Shown piece by piece: positions 7,135-16,582 of a stretch of 38,117 nt of DNA. The notes beneath the pieces are model-generated. The model was not told the origin of the DNA and made no database searches. It was given only the letters and a program-made list of their open reading frames with translations. Source of the DNA: Bacteroidaceae bacterium (GTDB lineage: Bacteria > Bacteroidota > Bacteroidia > Bacteroidales > Bacteroidaceae); the NCBI GenBank assembly GCA_017541265.1, contig JAFXZK010000018.1, positions 1 through 38,117 on the forward strand. Reading direction: 5' to 3'. The translations under genes were made by a program, and so were the position numbers. Each line of letters starts with the position of its first letter. Position 1 is the first letter of the stretch.

Positions 7135-8214
7135 TTATTGCCCCTGGTCTGCCATAATTATCAGAATGCCCTGTGCGTCGGCGATTTCTATACTGCCATT
7201 GCCATTAATGTCGGCTACTGCACTGTAGGGCGCACTGTCTGCCATAAGAATCAGGATGCGCTGAGCATCTGCGACATTTACCTTGCCGTCGCCGTTGACG
7301 TCGCCCTTAATAACAACAGGGAAGTCGTCGGTTCCGAGCTGGACATAGCAAATCTGACGAATGGTGTCCATCATGTCGATGTCGATGGTGACAAAAAGCT
7401 TGTCATCGTTCATTTTGCCCTGGAGCACAAGGGGTATATCGCCCAGCGCGGGGCCTGTCCAGAAATCAACGCCATCCATATCGCCGGGCTGAAGCTGGAT
7501 GATGCCATTGAAAGCGAAATGACTCAAGCCATCTTCGCCTGTTGTCACTGGGATGTTCTCCACCCTGATGTTGCCGACAGGAATGGACTCTCCGCCATTG
7601 GAGAGGAAGAAGTTCTTCAGCTCGAAGGTGATGGTGCCGTCCGTGTTTTCGATCACGACGACATTGGCGTCCTGGGGCGCTGTGGAGTCCCCGTTGATAG
7701 TAAGGACAAGCGGCTCGGTATAAATTCTGCCATTCTTCGGCGGGAATAGGTCTGTGCCGACCTCGACGAAGAGCTGCTCACTGAGAGCATTAATGTTGAT
7801 GTCGATGGTTGCGTAGAGTTTGGTGTCACTGCACTTGCCCTGTAGCGCATAGGGGATGCTGCTCAAGAGGAAGGCATAAGCCTGAAATTCAGCCGGCAGG
7901 CTGGTGGCAGGGATGGCGAAGGTGCTTTCCTTGCTGAAATGTGTCAGTTCGTCGTCGCCCACAGAGGCAGGAACATCGTTGAGCGCCACGTCGCCCACAG
8001 GGATTTCCTGGCCAACGGCATGGAGGACAAAGTCACGGAGGATGAAGTTGATGGTGCCGTTGCCGTTGTCGACGACAGTGACATTGGCGGTCTGAGGCTC
8101 CATAGCCGTACCGTTCTCGGTGACGACATACTGCTCGGTGTAGTTCTTTTCGCTCTGTGCCGTTGCGCAAAGGCTGGTGAGAGCGACCAAAAGTGTGAGT
8201 AGAGTTTTCTTCAT
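7135..8214 (-). CDS. Secreted protein with two calycin-like domains and a dockerin-like tail
   Basis: This 359-residue protein starts with a signal peptide (MKKTLLTLLVALTSLCATAQ). Two similar calycin-like beta domains follow at about 25-165 (VVDNGNGTINFILRDFVL) and 166-300 (VIENTDGTITFELKNFFL, GVDFWTGPALGDIPLVLQG). They resemble one region of the 3582-5849 protein. The C-terminal 60 residues form a type I dockerin-like pair of calcium loops: DVNGDGKVNVADAQRILILM and DINGNGSIEIADAQGILIIM, each with the D-x-N-x-D/N-G pattern. In clostridia such tails bind cohesins; in Bacteroidales the partner is generally unknown. A promoter match lies 45 nt upstream, so this gene probably heads the minus-strand run that continues through DUF4105. 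Confidence 0.85.
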   Translation of the reverse strand: MKKTLLTLLVALTSLCATAQSEKNYTEQYVVTENGTAMEPQTANVTVVDNGNGTINFILRDFVLHAVGQEIPVGDVALNDVPASVGDDELTHFSKESTFAIPATSLPAEFQAYAFLLSSIPYALQGKCSDTKLYATIDININALSEQLFVEVGTDLFPPKNGRIYTEPLVLTINGDSTAPQDANVVVIENTDGTITFELKNFFLSNGGESIPVGNIRVENIPVTTGEDGLSHFAFNGIIQLQPGDMDGVDFWTGPALGDIPLVLQGKMNDDKLFVTIDIDMMDTIRQICYVQLGTDDFPVVIKGDVNGDGKVNVADAQRILILMADSAPYSAVADINGNGSIEIADAQGILIIMADQGQ

Positions 8215-8264
8215 TTTGACTATGATTAGGTGTTAAAAATATCTTCTTCTCTTAAAATCGCGTG

Positions 8265-8295
8265 CAAAGGTACGACTTTTTTGGCTTTCGGTAAA
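8265..8295 (-). promoter_or_regulatory. Promoter for the calycin/dockerin gene
   Basis: On the minus strand TACCTTTG (8272-8265) fits the -7 element. TTTA at 8295-8292, 19 bp upstream, is an imperfect -33 element. The gene starts at 8214. Confidence 0.6.
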
Positions 8296-8351
8296 GACAA
8301 ATAAGGTATAATCTGACCTAATTACCGACTTTTGGCTTAAATGGTCTGAAA

Positions 8352-8431
8352 AAGTCCCTGTTCTTATCTCCATAAGAACGTGGACTTATAGCCATAAGAA
8401 CGTGGACTTGTCTCCATAAGAACGTGGACTT
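8352..8431. repeat. 22-bp-period repeat array, copy 1
   Basis: Three units containing CCATAAGAACGTGGACTT begin at 8370, 8392 and 8414, so the period is 22 bp. They are preceded by the inverted arm AAGTCCCTGTTCTTAT at 8352-8367. Arms of adjacent units can pair. It lies downstream of the SusCD operon terminator, in the 314 bp gap 8215-8528, which also holds the promoter at 8265 and the terminator at 8460. Confidence 0.9.
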
Positions 8432-8459
8432 TTTCATGTCACGTCCCGTGCGATAAGAA

Positions 8460-8493
8460 AAAGGGCATGTCAGCGCGTTCTGACATGCCCTTT
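8460..8493 (-). terminator. Intrinsic terminator of the FAS1/SusCD operon
   Basis: A perfect 13 bp stem, AAAGGGCATGTCA with TGACATGCCCTTT, closes an 8-base loop. On the minus strand it is followed by TTTCTT. It lies 36 bp after the stop codon of the last operon gene. Confidence 0.85.
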
Positions 8494-8528
8494 GTGAATG
8501 AGAAACCAAAGTTATTCACTCCTCTATC

Positions 8529-11045
8529 TTATTCCTGTGGGAGAGGTAGCCACCAGTGTGCCGGGTTGTTGAGCCAGCTGCGGAACGTCTCGTCCACCTC
8601 GCCTGTATGACGCTTTGCCACGCGCTTGGCGAGGTAGTCCGGTCCACGACGCTGTGCCACACGGCAAAGGTCGCTGAAGCGTGTGCCCTCGAAGGCAAGC
8701 TCAAGGGCGGCCTCGTCGATAATAAGATCCTCGACAGCATCCTGCACGTCCGACAGGTTTGCTTCGTCGTAGATAAAGTCCGCCAAGTCGTCGTCGCTGA
8801 CACTGATGCCATTCTCCTTGAGTTTCTTGCCGATCATCGTGACATAGTTGTAGCTCGAGCGGTACTCCACGGGATCGTCGTAGCGGATGATGCCGCAACC
8901 GCGCTGATGCACGCCGATGGTGTACATTCTATCCAAAGAGACACTTGAGGGGAAGTTGTCTGTGACAACAGCCGGGTTGTAGAGTTTAGTCCTGTCCTTG
9001 GTCAGAATTATCTGATGGTCTAACAGACCACGCATATAAACCTTCTCCTTGAAATCAAGGTATGGCAGGTCGGCGGCAAGCTTCACCTCGCGAAGAGGGA
9101 TATAGTAGCAAGCCTTGCCGCAGTCGTCGTTGGGCTTTTTACCTACAGCATCCTCGCTGGCAGGTCTATAGTAAACTTCACTCTTGTCGATGGTGCGGGG
9201 CGCTTCCATGGGTTCCAGAGGCTCGTCGGTACCCAAAGATGCCTGATATCTTACCTGATAGTCATCGTACTCCTGCTGGAAGTAATTTGTCAGCCAAGCC
9301 TCCAGCTCAGCATACGTCGACATCTTGTTATCGTCCTGCCAGCCTTCCGGCAACATGGTGTAAGAGCCATCGTCCGTCAGGTTATGATAATAGAACAACG
9401 AGTCCGTGATGGGATAGTCAAAGTAATTTCTCTTCAGCGGCTCTCCTGTCGAGGTATTGAAGTAGCCAAAGCCAAAATCCGTGATGGGTAAATACTTGCC
9501 ATTAGCCAAGTATTTCCTGTTGGGGTCAATGGGATACCATTCGGGATTTTCACAAAGGCCGGTCTTGAGGATGGCAAAGGCATAGCCCGGGAAACCAGCG
9601 CGGTTCAGGGCCTCGGCATAGCGGAGCCATACGGTGCTCTTACGGTAGATGACCGGATAAGTTGTGGAGAATGTGTATGAGTTTAAGGAAGAACTACTTC
9701 TGGGATTCTGCTTAGTCACCATCTTGCCATAGAATTCGTTGTCGCCCACACTGAATGTAAACTGGCTACCTCCTCTAGCATATATCCAAGAACGACGGGC
9801 ATCGCCCACTCCCGGCAACTCCTCGAGAGTCGTCGAGGTGTCCCACTTGAAGACTGTCCTGCCATTCTCGATAGCAGTCTCACCCACATAAATCTCATAC
9901 TTCTGACTGTCGCAGAGTGCCTCATAGCCCTTGCTGGGAAGCAACTCACGCTCATAGTTGCGGGAGAGGCTGACACCGCTGATGGTGACGTAGTACTCCT
10001 CGTCATTGAGGCTGACAGTGCCTGAAGCAGTTTGAAGCGTGGCATCGAAACCAAACAGGCGGTTAATGTCGGTCAGCACCCTGCCATCGAGCTTACCCAT
10101 GCTGCTGGGAATACATGTGATGGCTTCCCACTCCCTGCCGATGGCGCTTGTCTCATCATAAGGCACACCGGTATATTCATAAACAGGATAATCCAACCTG
10201 TCGTCCAGTACTCCCGTGCTGATGTAATCGTTAACAGACAGAGGTCCGCAGTTCCTTGTGTTGATGTAGTTGTAGTAATGGAGGGCTGCATCGGCATACT
10301 TGCCGCTCAACAGGTAGAGGTCGCCCAAGACGATGGACACAGGGAACATGCACCTGCTGCTGTGGCAGACACCCCTGTAATAGTTGTACTGCGGCAAGCC
10401 ATACTCCTTCTCGACCTGCTCCATCCTCTCTAACGTGGGTCCGAGCTCACGGGCAAGGTTGTCGGCATTGACCTTCGGATAGTTCTGGCTCGAAAGGAAG
10501 GTGGTGATGGCGTCGGTAGTGAGCATCGGCTGCGTGTAGAAGGGAACACGGTCGGGACCGTATGCGTAAAGCAGCTGCATGTAAACCCACGCACGGATGG
10601 CCTGCACCTGGGCATACTCCTTAATCATGTAGGGCTGGTTCGTGCCCGTCCTGCGCGTTGTGTCGCAATAGGCAATATAAGCGTTACAGCTGTTGATGAT
10701 GTGATAGTAGTCGCTTATCCTCATATAAACGCAGGAACCATCCTTCCACCACTTCTCGGGATCGGATGTGACACCGAATTCGCAGATGGCAGCAATGGAG
10801 TCGCTGACATAGCCGGACGGGTCAACCAGGTCGCCACGGCACTCGTTCAGAATAACATACCGCTCTGCAATGTTCTGCAGAGACTTGATAATACCCCAAT
10901 AGGAATAAAGGGTATCCTGTGCCACGGTGTATGCGTGACGGTCGCTGTTGGGAGAGAGCATGTCCTGGCAGGAAGTGGAGAACATGCCCAACACCATGCC
11001 CAGCAACATCATGCATATAATTGATTTCCTTTTCATCTTATTCAA
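8529..11045 (-). CDS. SusD/RagB-like surface lipoprotein, unusually long (module 2)
   Basis: SusD proteins cap SusC transporters on the cell surface and bind substrate. This one has 838 residues against the usual 500-650. The lipoprotein signal ends FSTSC with Cys26 as the lipidated residue. SusD-like helical repeats are seen in the N-terminal half (SDYYHIINSCNAYIAYC, YAQVQAIRAWVYMQLLYAYG, GDLYLLSGKYADAALHYYNY), and the C-terminal end has AALELAFEGTRFSDLCRVAQ, the usual conserved helix near the end of the family. The middle, about 300-650, is expanded. The gene follows SusC with a 33 bp gap, filled by a heptamer repeat, and a terminator lies after it. An alternative start at Met4 is possible. 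Confidence 0.9.
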   Translation of the reverse strand: MNKMKRKSIICMMLLGMVLGMFSTSCQDMLSPNSDRHAYTVAQDTLYSYWGIIKSLQNIAERYVILNECRGDLVDPSGYVSDSIAAICEFGVTSDPEKWWKDGSCVYMRISDYYHIINSCNAYIAYCDTTRRTGTNQPYMIKEYAQVQAIRAWVYMQLLYAYGPDRVPFYTQPMLTTDAITTFLSSQNYPKVNADNLARELGPTLERMEQVEKEYGLPQYNYYRGVCHSSRCMFPVSIVLGDLYLLSGKYADAALHYYNYINTRNCGPLSVNDYISTGVLDDRLDYPVYEYTGVPYDETSAIGREWEAITCIPSSMGKLDGRVLTDINRLFGFDATLQTASGTVSLNDEEYYVTISGVSLSRNYERELLPSKGYEALCDSQKYEIYVGETAIENGRTVFKWDTSTTLEELPGVGDARRSWIYARGGSQFTFSVGDNEFYGKMVTKQNPRSSSSLNSYTFSTTYPVIYRKSTVWLRYAEALNRAGFPGYAFAILKTGLCENPEWYPIDPNRKYLANGKYLPITDFGFGYFNTSTGEPLKRNYFDYPITDSLFYYHNLTDDGSYTMLPEGWQDDNKMSTYAELEAWLTNYFQQEYDDYQVRYQASLGTDEPLEPMEAPRTIDKSEVYYRPASEDAVGKKPNDDCGKACYYIPLREVKLAADLPYLDFKEKVYMRGLLDHQIILTKDRTKLYNPAVVTDNFPSSVSLDRMYTIGVHQRGCGIIRYDDPVEYRSSYNYVTMIGKKLKENGISVSDDDLADFIYDEANLSDVQDAVEDLIIDEAALELAFEGTRFSDLCRVAQRRGPDYLAKRVAKRHTGEVDETFRSWLNNPAHWWLPLPQE

Positions 11046-11075
11046 TTTTGAAATTTGACTTTTGGATTTTGAATT
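11041..11075 (-). repeat. 7-bp tandem repeat between susC and susD of module 2
   Basis: Five units TTCAATT, TTGAAAT, TTGACTT, TTGGATT, TTGAATT (plus strand) fill the gap between the SusC stop at 11079 and the SusD start at 11045. Confidence 0.75.
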
Positions 11076-11078
11076 GCA

Positions 11079-14000
11079 TTAGAGGTTAATCGAAACACCG
11101 AAGTTGACGCTGCGCCCGTTGGTGAGAAGACCTGTGTCAATACCCTGATAGAGGGTGCTGTTGCGACAGCTCATTTCAGGATCAGTGCCCAGATACTTGG
11201 TGACGGTGAAGAGGTTGTTCGCCTCGCCCCATACCTTCAGACCGAGCAGCCAGCTGTTGCTGTAGGGAATCTTATAAGTCAGACGCACATTCTTGAGTTT
11301 GAGGTAGCTACCGTCTTCAATCCAGCGGTCGCTCATACGCTCGTTGTTGCGCCAGTCTTCACTGTTGGTGTAGCAAGCCTTGGGCATGTCAGTGTTCTGA
11401 CCTTCGTATGTCCAACGACGCAGAGCGGCAGTGGTCTGGTTGTAAGTCGTGTTCAAACCTTCGAGCCTGCTGCGCTGGTAGTTGTAGACATCGTTGCCGA
11501 GACTGTACTTGAAGTTGACGTCGAGACGCAGGTTCTTCCAAGTCAGGCTGCTATAGATGTTACCGTAAAGGTCAGGGTTGGGATTGCCGATGACCACCTT
11601 GTCAGCATCGTCGATGACGCCGTCGCCGTTCTGGTCCACGAAGCGAACGTCGCCAGCCTTGAAGTCGTAGTACTTCTTGGTCTCATCCTTGAGACCGGTG
11701 GGATACTTGAGATAACCCTGGGCACCAGCCACGCTGGCTTCCGCATCGCTGGACAAAATGCCATTGGTCTGCCAGCCATAGAAGCTGCCCACGGGAACAC
11801 CCACAGCCGTAAGGACATTGGCTTCGCCATAAACGCTGGAGGTGTAACCGTTAATGTACTGTACATTGTTGCCAAAGGCATCTGTCAGCTTGATAGTGTT
11901 ACTCTCGCCGGAAGGAAGCGCCGTAATCCTGTTGTTATAATGACCGATGGTGGCACCCAGCTCCCACTTCCAATTCTTCTTGTTGATGAGTACTGCATTG
12001 GCATTGAACTCGAAGCCACGGTTGACGAGTGCACCTTCATTGGTCCAGTACTTGCGCATACCCGACATGTAGTGAAGCTCCCTGAGGGTAAGGAGGTCGG
12101 TTGTCTTGTTCCAGAAGAGGTCAAAGCCGGCAGAAAGACGGTTGTTGATGAAGACACCCTGCATGGCCAAGTTCCACTTCGTAGTGGTTTCCCACTGGAT
12201 GCTGCTGTTCTCAATGTTGTTCATGTAAAGACCTACCGTGTTGTAGGTGACCTTCTGGCTCTCCCAGTACGTACGGGCGGCATAGTAGTCGAGATCGTCG
12301 TTACCGCTCTGGTCGAAGCCTGCCGTCAGCTTGAGATAGTTGATGCCGCCTTTGGTGTAGGGGAACCACTTCTCGTTAGTCATCACCCAACCCAGCTGTA
12401 TAGATGGGAAGAGACCCCAGCTGACTCCAAACAGCTTGAGACCAGCATTGGTGTTCTTACCGAAGCGGCTGCTTGACTGCATACTCGCTGTGGCATCCAC
12501 AAAGTATCGATTGGCGTAATTGTAGTTTGCATCGAGGTAAAGCGTCATATCAACCCAGTTGTCATTTGTACCGTCATAGTTGAGGTACTTCATGTACTTG
12601 TTGATGATGGGCAGCTTGTCGTTCTCGTTGTTGTAGCCACGCATGTAGTTGTAACTGTAAGAGTAGTTGTTATAGCGCCAGCCGCCAAAGACGTTGACAG
12701 AATGGGCACCGTAGATGTTGCGCCAATCAAGACGCAAGTCGTTCTGCACCGTGGTTTCCTTAGAGAAGAGAGTCTTCTGCACCGCGTTGATGTAACCCAA
12801 GTCCTTGAGTTCATAGTTGGTCGTACCGTTGACAGGCAGGAAGTACTTCTCACTATTACGCGTCATCAGGAAATTGAAGCGGTCGCTGATGCTGAATGTT
12901 CTCGTCACCTGATACTTGGGACTGAAATTCAAGTCAATCTGCGTACATTGTGCGTAATTCTTGTTCTCACCGGGAGAGTTTTTCAGAATCCAATAGGGAT
13001 TGCGGAGCGCCTCGTTGTTGTTCCTGTCACCGATTGCCAGGGGGAACTGGAACGGATTGACCACCCAGTTGCCACCTGTGCTGGCATACTTGCCTGCAAA
13101 TTCCGGCGAGAGTTCCAGACGGTCGCCAGCCCAAAAGGCGGTGGAATTCTCATTGTAATAATAAGCATAAGGGCTGATGAAAGGAGCCTGAATGAGACCA
13201 AGAACATTGGTAGAACCGATATTCTGCATACTATAGTCTTCGCTCCAGCCATTGTCCAGAATGTTATAGCTCACCTGATTGTAGGCGATGTCCAGTCCGG
13301 TGCGCACCTTGTCAAAAATCTGGATGTCGGTGTTGAAGCGAAGATTCAGGCGATCGAAATCCGTACCCCTGCCCACAGACTTGCCCTTGGTGTAGCCCAA
13401 AGAAAGTGCATACATGCCAACATCATCACCGCCCTCGACATTAATTTTGTAGTTCTGCGTCATGGCACTCCGATACATGTCCGGCTGCCAGTCAGTATTG
13501 TTGCTGAACACTTTGCGGTAAAAGTTCGAAGGGCTCTTGTCCAAGAAAGCAAACGTGCTGAGACTACTTGCCGACATGTTCTTGACTGTGCTGACCAAGT
13601 CACTCAGATATGAGCTGTACTGGTCGCCGCTGAGGACGCTGATCCTCTTGGGCGCAAACTCCACTCCACCATAGATGCGCACACCAATCTTCGTAGCCAT
13701 GCTCTTGCCTCGCTTGGTGTTGATGACTATCACGCCATTGCCGCCTTTGGCACCATAAAGGGCAGTACCGTTCTTGATAACCTGCACACTCTCAATGTTC
13801 TCGGGGTCAATGCCAGCCAGAATGTTGTTGTAGAAGCCCTCGTGCATGGTCTCACGCTCATATTGGGGATCAATCATATTGCCGTCCAAAATGATAAGAG
13901 GCTGTGCGTTGGCATTGATGGAGTTCACACCGCGTATGGTCATGTAAGAGCCAATGCCGGGAACACCGTTGCGCAACACGGTACGCACGTCGCCAGACAA

Positions 14001-14510
14001 CAGACGCTCAATATCCTGGTCAACAGAGAGGCCACTACTCTCATTAACGTACGCAGTCTTCTGCGAGATAATGGATGTGCCATCGGTAAAACTGCTGTTG
14101 AAAGCGGTGGAAATCAAATTAGCATCTGCCTTCCCATCCTTAACAGCAACCTGCAGGGGATTGTACCCTTCGGCATAGACATAAACCACATCTGAGAACA
14201 CGGGGATGGACAACTTGTAACTACCGTCCTCCTCTGAAAGGGTAGAGTACTTGTCAAGGCCCAATGCCTGAATGCGAACACCACCCATGGGGTCGCCTGT
14301 TGCATCGTCGGTCACAATGCCCGTAACCTCCTTCATCTCGTATGTCTTTTCCTTCTTAGGCTTGGCAGTCTTCTTGGCTGCAACCTCCTCTTCCTCTTCA
14401 ATCTCATCCTGCGCATAGACATTCGTCACGCAAAGACAGAAAAGAGCCGTGAAGCATAGACTTATACCCAAAGTCCTATGCAAGAATGTATTGTTGAATA
14501 TCTTTTTCAT
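11079..14510 (-). CDS. SusC/RagA-type TonB-dependent outer-membrane transporter (module 2)
   Basis: This 1143-residue protein should form the outer-membrane barrel that imports substrate with energy from TonB. It has a signal peptide ending VYAQ (about 34), a charged linker (acidic run, then KKTAKPKKEK), a carboxypeptidase-regulatory-like beta domain at about 63-130 (VTGIVTDDATGDPMGG), and a plug domain at about 165-270 with TIRGVNSINANAQPLIILDG and DPENIESVQVIKNGTALYGA, the signature of the SusC group. The barrel fills the rest and ends in VNFGVSINL with an aromatic/hydrophobic end typical of outer-membrane beta barrels. It is separated by 30 bp from the FAS1 gene upstream and by 33 bp from its SusD partner downstream. 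Confidence 0.96.
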   Translation of the reverse strand: MKKIFNNTFLHRTLGISLCFTALFCLCVTNVYAQDEIEEEEEVAAKKTAKPKKEKTYEMKEVTGIVTDDATGDPMGGVRIQALGLDKYSTLSEEDGSYKLSIPVFSDVVYVYAEGYNPLQVAVKDGKADANLISTAFNSSFTDGTSIISQKTAYVNESSGLSVDQDIERLLSGDVRTVLRNGVPGIGSYMTIRGVNSINANAQPLIILDGNMIDPQYERETMHEGFYNNILAGIDPENIESVQVIKNGTALYGAKGGNGVIVINTKRGKSMATKIGVRIYGGVEFAPKRISVLSGDQYSSYLSDLVSTVKNMSASSLSTFAFLDKSPSNFYRKVFSNNTDWQPDMYRSAMTQNYKINVEGGDDVGMYALSLGYTKGKSVGRGTDFDRLNLRFNTDIQIFDKVRTGLDIAYNQVSYNILDNGWSEDYSMQNIGSTNVLGLIQAPFISPYAYYYNENSTAFWAGDRLELSPEFAGKYASTGGNWVVNPFQFPLAIGDRNNNEALRNPYWILKNSPGENKNYAQCTQIDLNFSPKYQVTRTFSISDRFNFLMTRNSEKYFLPVNGTTNYELKDLGYINAVQKTLFSKETTVQNDLRLDWRNIYGAHSVNVFGGWRYNNYSYSYNYMRGYNNENDKLPIINKYMKYLNYDGTNDNWVDMTLYLDANYNYANRYFVDATASMQSSSRFGKNTNAGLKLFGVSWGLFPSIQLGWVMTNEKWFPYTKGGINYLKLTAGFDQSGNDDLDYYAARTYWESQKVTYNTVGLYMNNIENSSIQWETTTKWNLAMQGVFINNRLSAGFDLFWNKTTDLLTLRELHYMSGMRKYWTNEGALVNRGFEFNANAVLINKKNWKWELGATIGHYNNRITALPSGESNTIKLTDAFGNNVQYINGYTSSVYGEANVLTAVGVPVGSFYGWQTNGILSSDAEASVAGAQGYLKYPTGLKDETKKYYDFKAGDVRFVDQNGDGVIDDADKVVIGNPNPDLYGNIYSSLTWKNLRLDVNFKYSLGNDVYNYQRSRLEGLNTTYNQTTAALRRWTYEGQNTDMPKACYTNSEDWRNNERMSDRWIEDGSYLKLKNVRLTYKIPYSNSWLLGLKVWGEANNLFTVTKYLGTDPEMSCRNSTLYQGIDTGLLTNGRSVNFGVSINL

Positions 14511-14540
14511 AATTCCGCTAAAGTATTACAATGGGACAAG

Positions 14541-16541
14541 CTAATTTTTTCTCTTAAGGATAACCTTGTCAATCACAATATCATATGTGAAACCGTTCTT
14601 ATAATCGTTCTTGCCGGTCTGACCTTCAAAAATAAGCGTCGGGTAAGTGTAGCGCATATTTTTATAGGAATAGGGGAACTCGAAATCCGAAGCTATCGTT
14701 ATCGTGTCAACCTTCAAACCGTTAGAAGTGTTGGTCACCCATGACGAGGTCTTATCCTTTGCCGCATTATTGTTGTACGAAATCTGAGTCCTGAACTTGT
14801 ACTGGTTCTTAGAGGCCTGCTCCTCTATATAAGCAGTATTAAGTTTTGAGGTACGCTTGACTGTGATGTTTGTTAGATCCTCCGGGTCATTGTAAGTCGT
14901 ATCCATCTTGTAAAACTTGTACAGGTCATCGGAATTGGTGAGATCCATGTACCAGCGAGGAACTACGACAAGCTGTATATCATACTTGCCACTCATGACC
15001 TGAGCATTAGGAACGTATGCGCTGGCGTTGTTGCCATAAAGCTTGATTTCCACCTTTGGCACAGAAGTCGCGCTTGGAGAATCCAAATGATAGAAGCTAT
15101 TGTTGCCGACCTTGCCATAAACATTCGTGAAATCTTTGTAAGTATCATTGGAGAACGAGTATTTCTTGGCACCAGAACCCACCTTGTACTTATTACCTTG
15201 ATCTTTATTGTAAAAAATATCGTTACTCTCTATCTCAACTTCAACATCAGGTGCATAGAACTCCGGGGGGAAGTTCCACGAAGTAACTTCATAGGCAACA
15301 CCATTACTCATTTCTATAGGCTCTACATTGAAGAGGTCGGACGGCTTCCAACCGCCAACAACAGCACGAAGCGTGTCACCAAAGGTGTTAAGCAAGTACT
15401 CGGCACCCTCGCCCCTCTCCTGAACAAATGACTTGAGCGTCCATGCATCATTGCTGCCTGCCTTCTTCGGCTGTTTGTGAAGGTTGAAGACAAGGGGAGC
15501 CACGAGATCCATCTCAATGCTCAACTTCTGCAAAGAATCAGGATCCAAGCCCTTGATGGAAACACTGGCACCATCGTCACCAAGTCTCTTGTCGTCATAG
15601 ACGGTTGCATAGACATAGGCATTCTTCAGCTTATCATATGCAGCGCTCCAGGCTGCGTCAGTAGGCATCAGGACAATGAAGACAGAATCTTCGTTGTTGA
15701 TAGGTGCTCCGAACCCTTTCTCCACCATCTGCCACTTATCTGCCCCTTCGGCAGGCAGATACCTGGTATATGAGAACAAACGATTGGAGGTGAGATAGAC
15801 ACTGTCGACATAAGTCGGGTTACCATTTTCATCCGGCAGTCCTTCAATACTTCTGGCCGCGGAGAAATAAGTCGTATCCTTGCCTACAACATACTTGCCA
15901 AAGTCCGTCTGAGGTTCGTTGAACTTGAGATACTCGTAGGAATTATAATGGAACGGAGCGATACCCTGGAGAATATGCATTACACCATTGGCAGCTGCTA
16001 TGTTATAAGCCACTCCACTCGCTCCTGCCGCAAGAGGTATATCCTGCAGAGTGTGGGCTGTCATATCGAAGACCAGATTCTTGCCGTTAATCATCTTAAC
16101 AGTGTCAACGCCTGGCCCGGAGATGTTGTGACGCCACAAGGCAATATGGTTGCCCAAGAACTGCTGCTGGACATTATAACCGTCCGTAACAGAGCCACTC
16201 GTCAACATTTGCATCCACCGCTCATACTCCTCCTGTGGGAACATGCTATTGTCGGGAACCCAGATGGTATTCATCTGCCCACTGTTGAGGATGTCCTCAT
16301 AACTGTAGTCAGGTACTACATGCGTGTTGTCCTTATAGTACTTCGCATGTTGTACGATATCTGCAAAGCGGCTGTAATTGGGATTACTCTTTATCCGCTC
16401 CCACAACGTAAGCGTTGTTTCCGGGGAAGCACCACTGAAATTGTAATGGTCGTCCCATGTGTCGGTACAGCCTGGCACAGCTATCAGGACTGTACCCAAG
16501 GCAAATGCACCGATGTATCTGTTTATTCTGTTATTAGCCAT
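14541..16541 (-). CDS. FAS1 (fasciclin) domain lipoprotein, module 2
   Basis: This is a 666-residue predicted surface lipoprotein with a signal ending AVPGC (Cys25). The FAS1 pattern is seen in a first domain (NTIWVPDNSMF at 91-101 and NGVMHILQGIAPF near 197) and a second one beginning FIVLMPTDAAWSAAY near 284. The C-terminal third (about 480-666) is a beta-rich part with no family I recognise (GKYDIQLVVVPRWYMDL). FAS1 domains are usually adhesion or protein-binding modules. Its place directly before SusC, repeated in module 1, suggests a subunit or substrate-capturing partner of the transporter. It starts 41 bp after the stop of the upstream SusD. Confidence 0.85.
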   Translation of the reverse strand: MANNRINRYIGAFALGTVLIAVPGCTDTWDDHYNFSGASPETTLTLWERIKSNPNYSRFADIVQHAKYYKDNTHVVPDYSYEDILNSGQMNTIWVPDNSMFPQEEYERWMQMLTSGSVTDGYNVQQQFLGNHIALWRHNISGPGVDTVKMINGKNLVFDMTAHTLQDIPLAAGASGVAYNIAAANGVMHILQGIAPFHYNSYEYLKFNEPQTDFGKYVVGKDTTYFSAARSIEGLPDENGNPTYVDSVYLTSNRLFSYTRYLPAEGADKWQMVEKGFGAPINNEDSVFIVLMPTDAAWSAAYDKLKNAYVYATVYDDKRLGDDGASVSIKGLDPDSLQKLSIEMDLVAPLVFNLHKQPKKAGSNDAWTLKSFVQERGEGAEYLLNTFGDTLRAVVGGWKPSDLFNVEPIEMSNGVAYEVTSWNFPPEFYAPDVEVEIESNDIFYNKDQGNKYKVGSGAKKYSFSNDTYKDFTNVYGKVGNNSFYHLDSPSATSVPKVEIKLYGNNASAYVPNAQVMSGKYDIQLVVVPRWYMDLTNSDDLYKFYKMDTTYNDPEDLTNITVKRTSKLNTAYIEEQASKNQYKFRTQISYNNNAAKDKTSSWVTNTSNGLKVDTITIASDFEFPYSYKNMRYTYPTLIFEGQTGKNDYKNGFTYDIVIDKVILKRKN

Positions 16542-16582
16542 ATTATGTATGTCTTTTATAACTGACCTAAATTATGTTTCTC

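Noticed and set aside
8352-8431. CRISPR-like array
   Set aside because: The 22 bp units are near-identical along their whole length with no variable spacers, and no cas gene is present.
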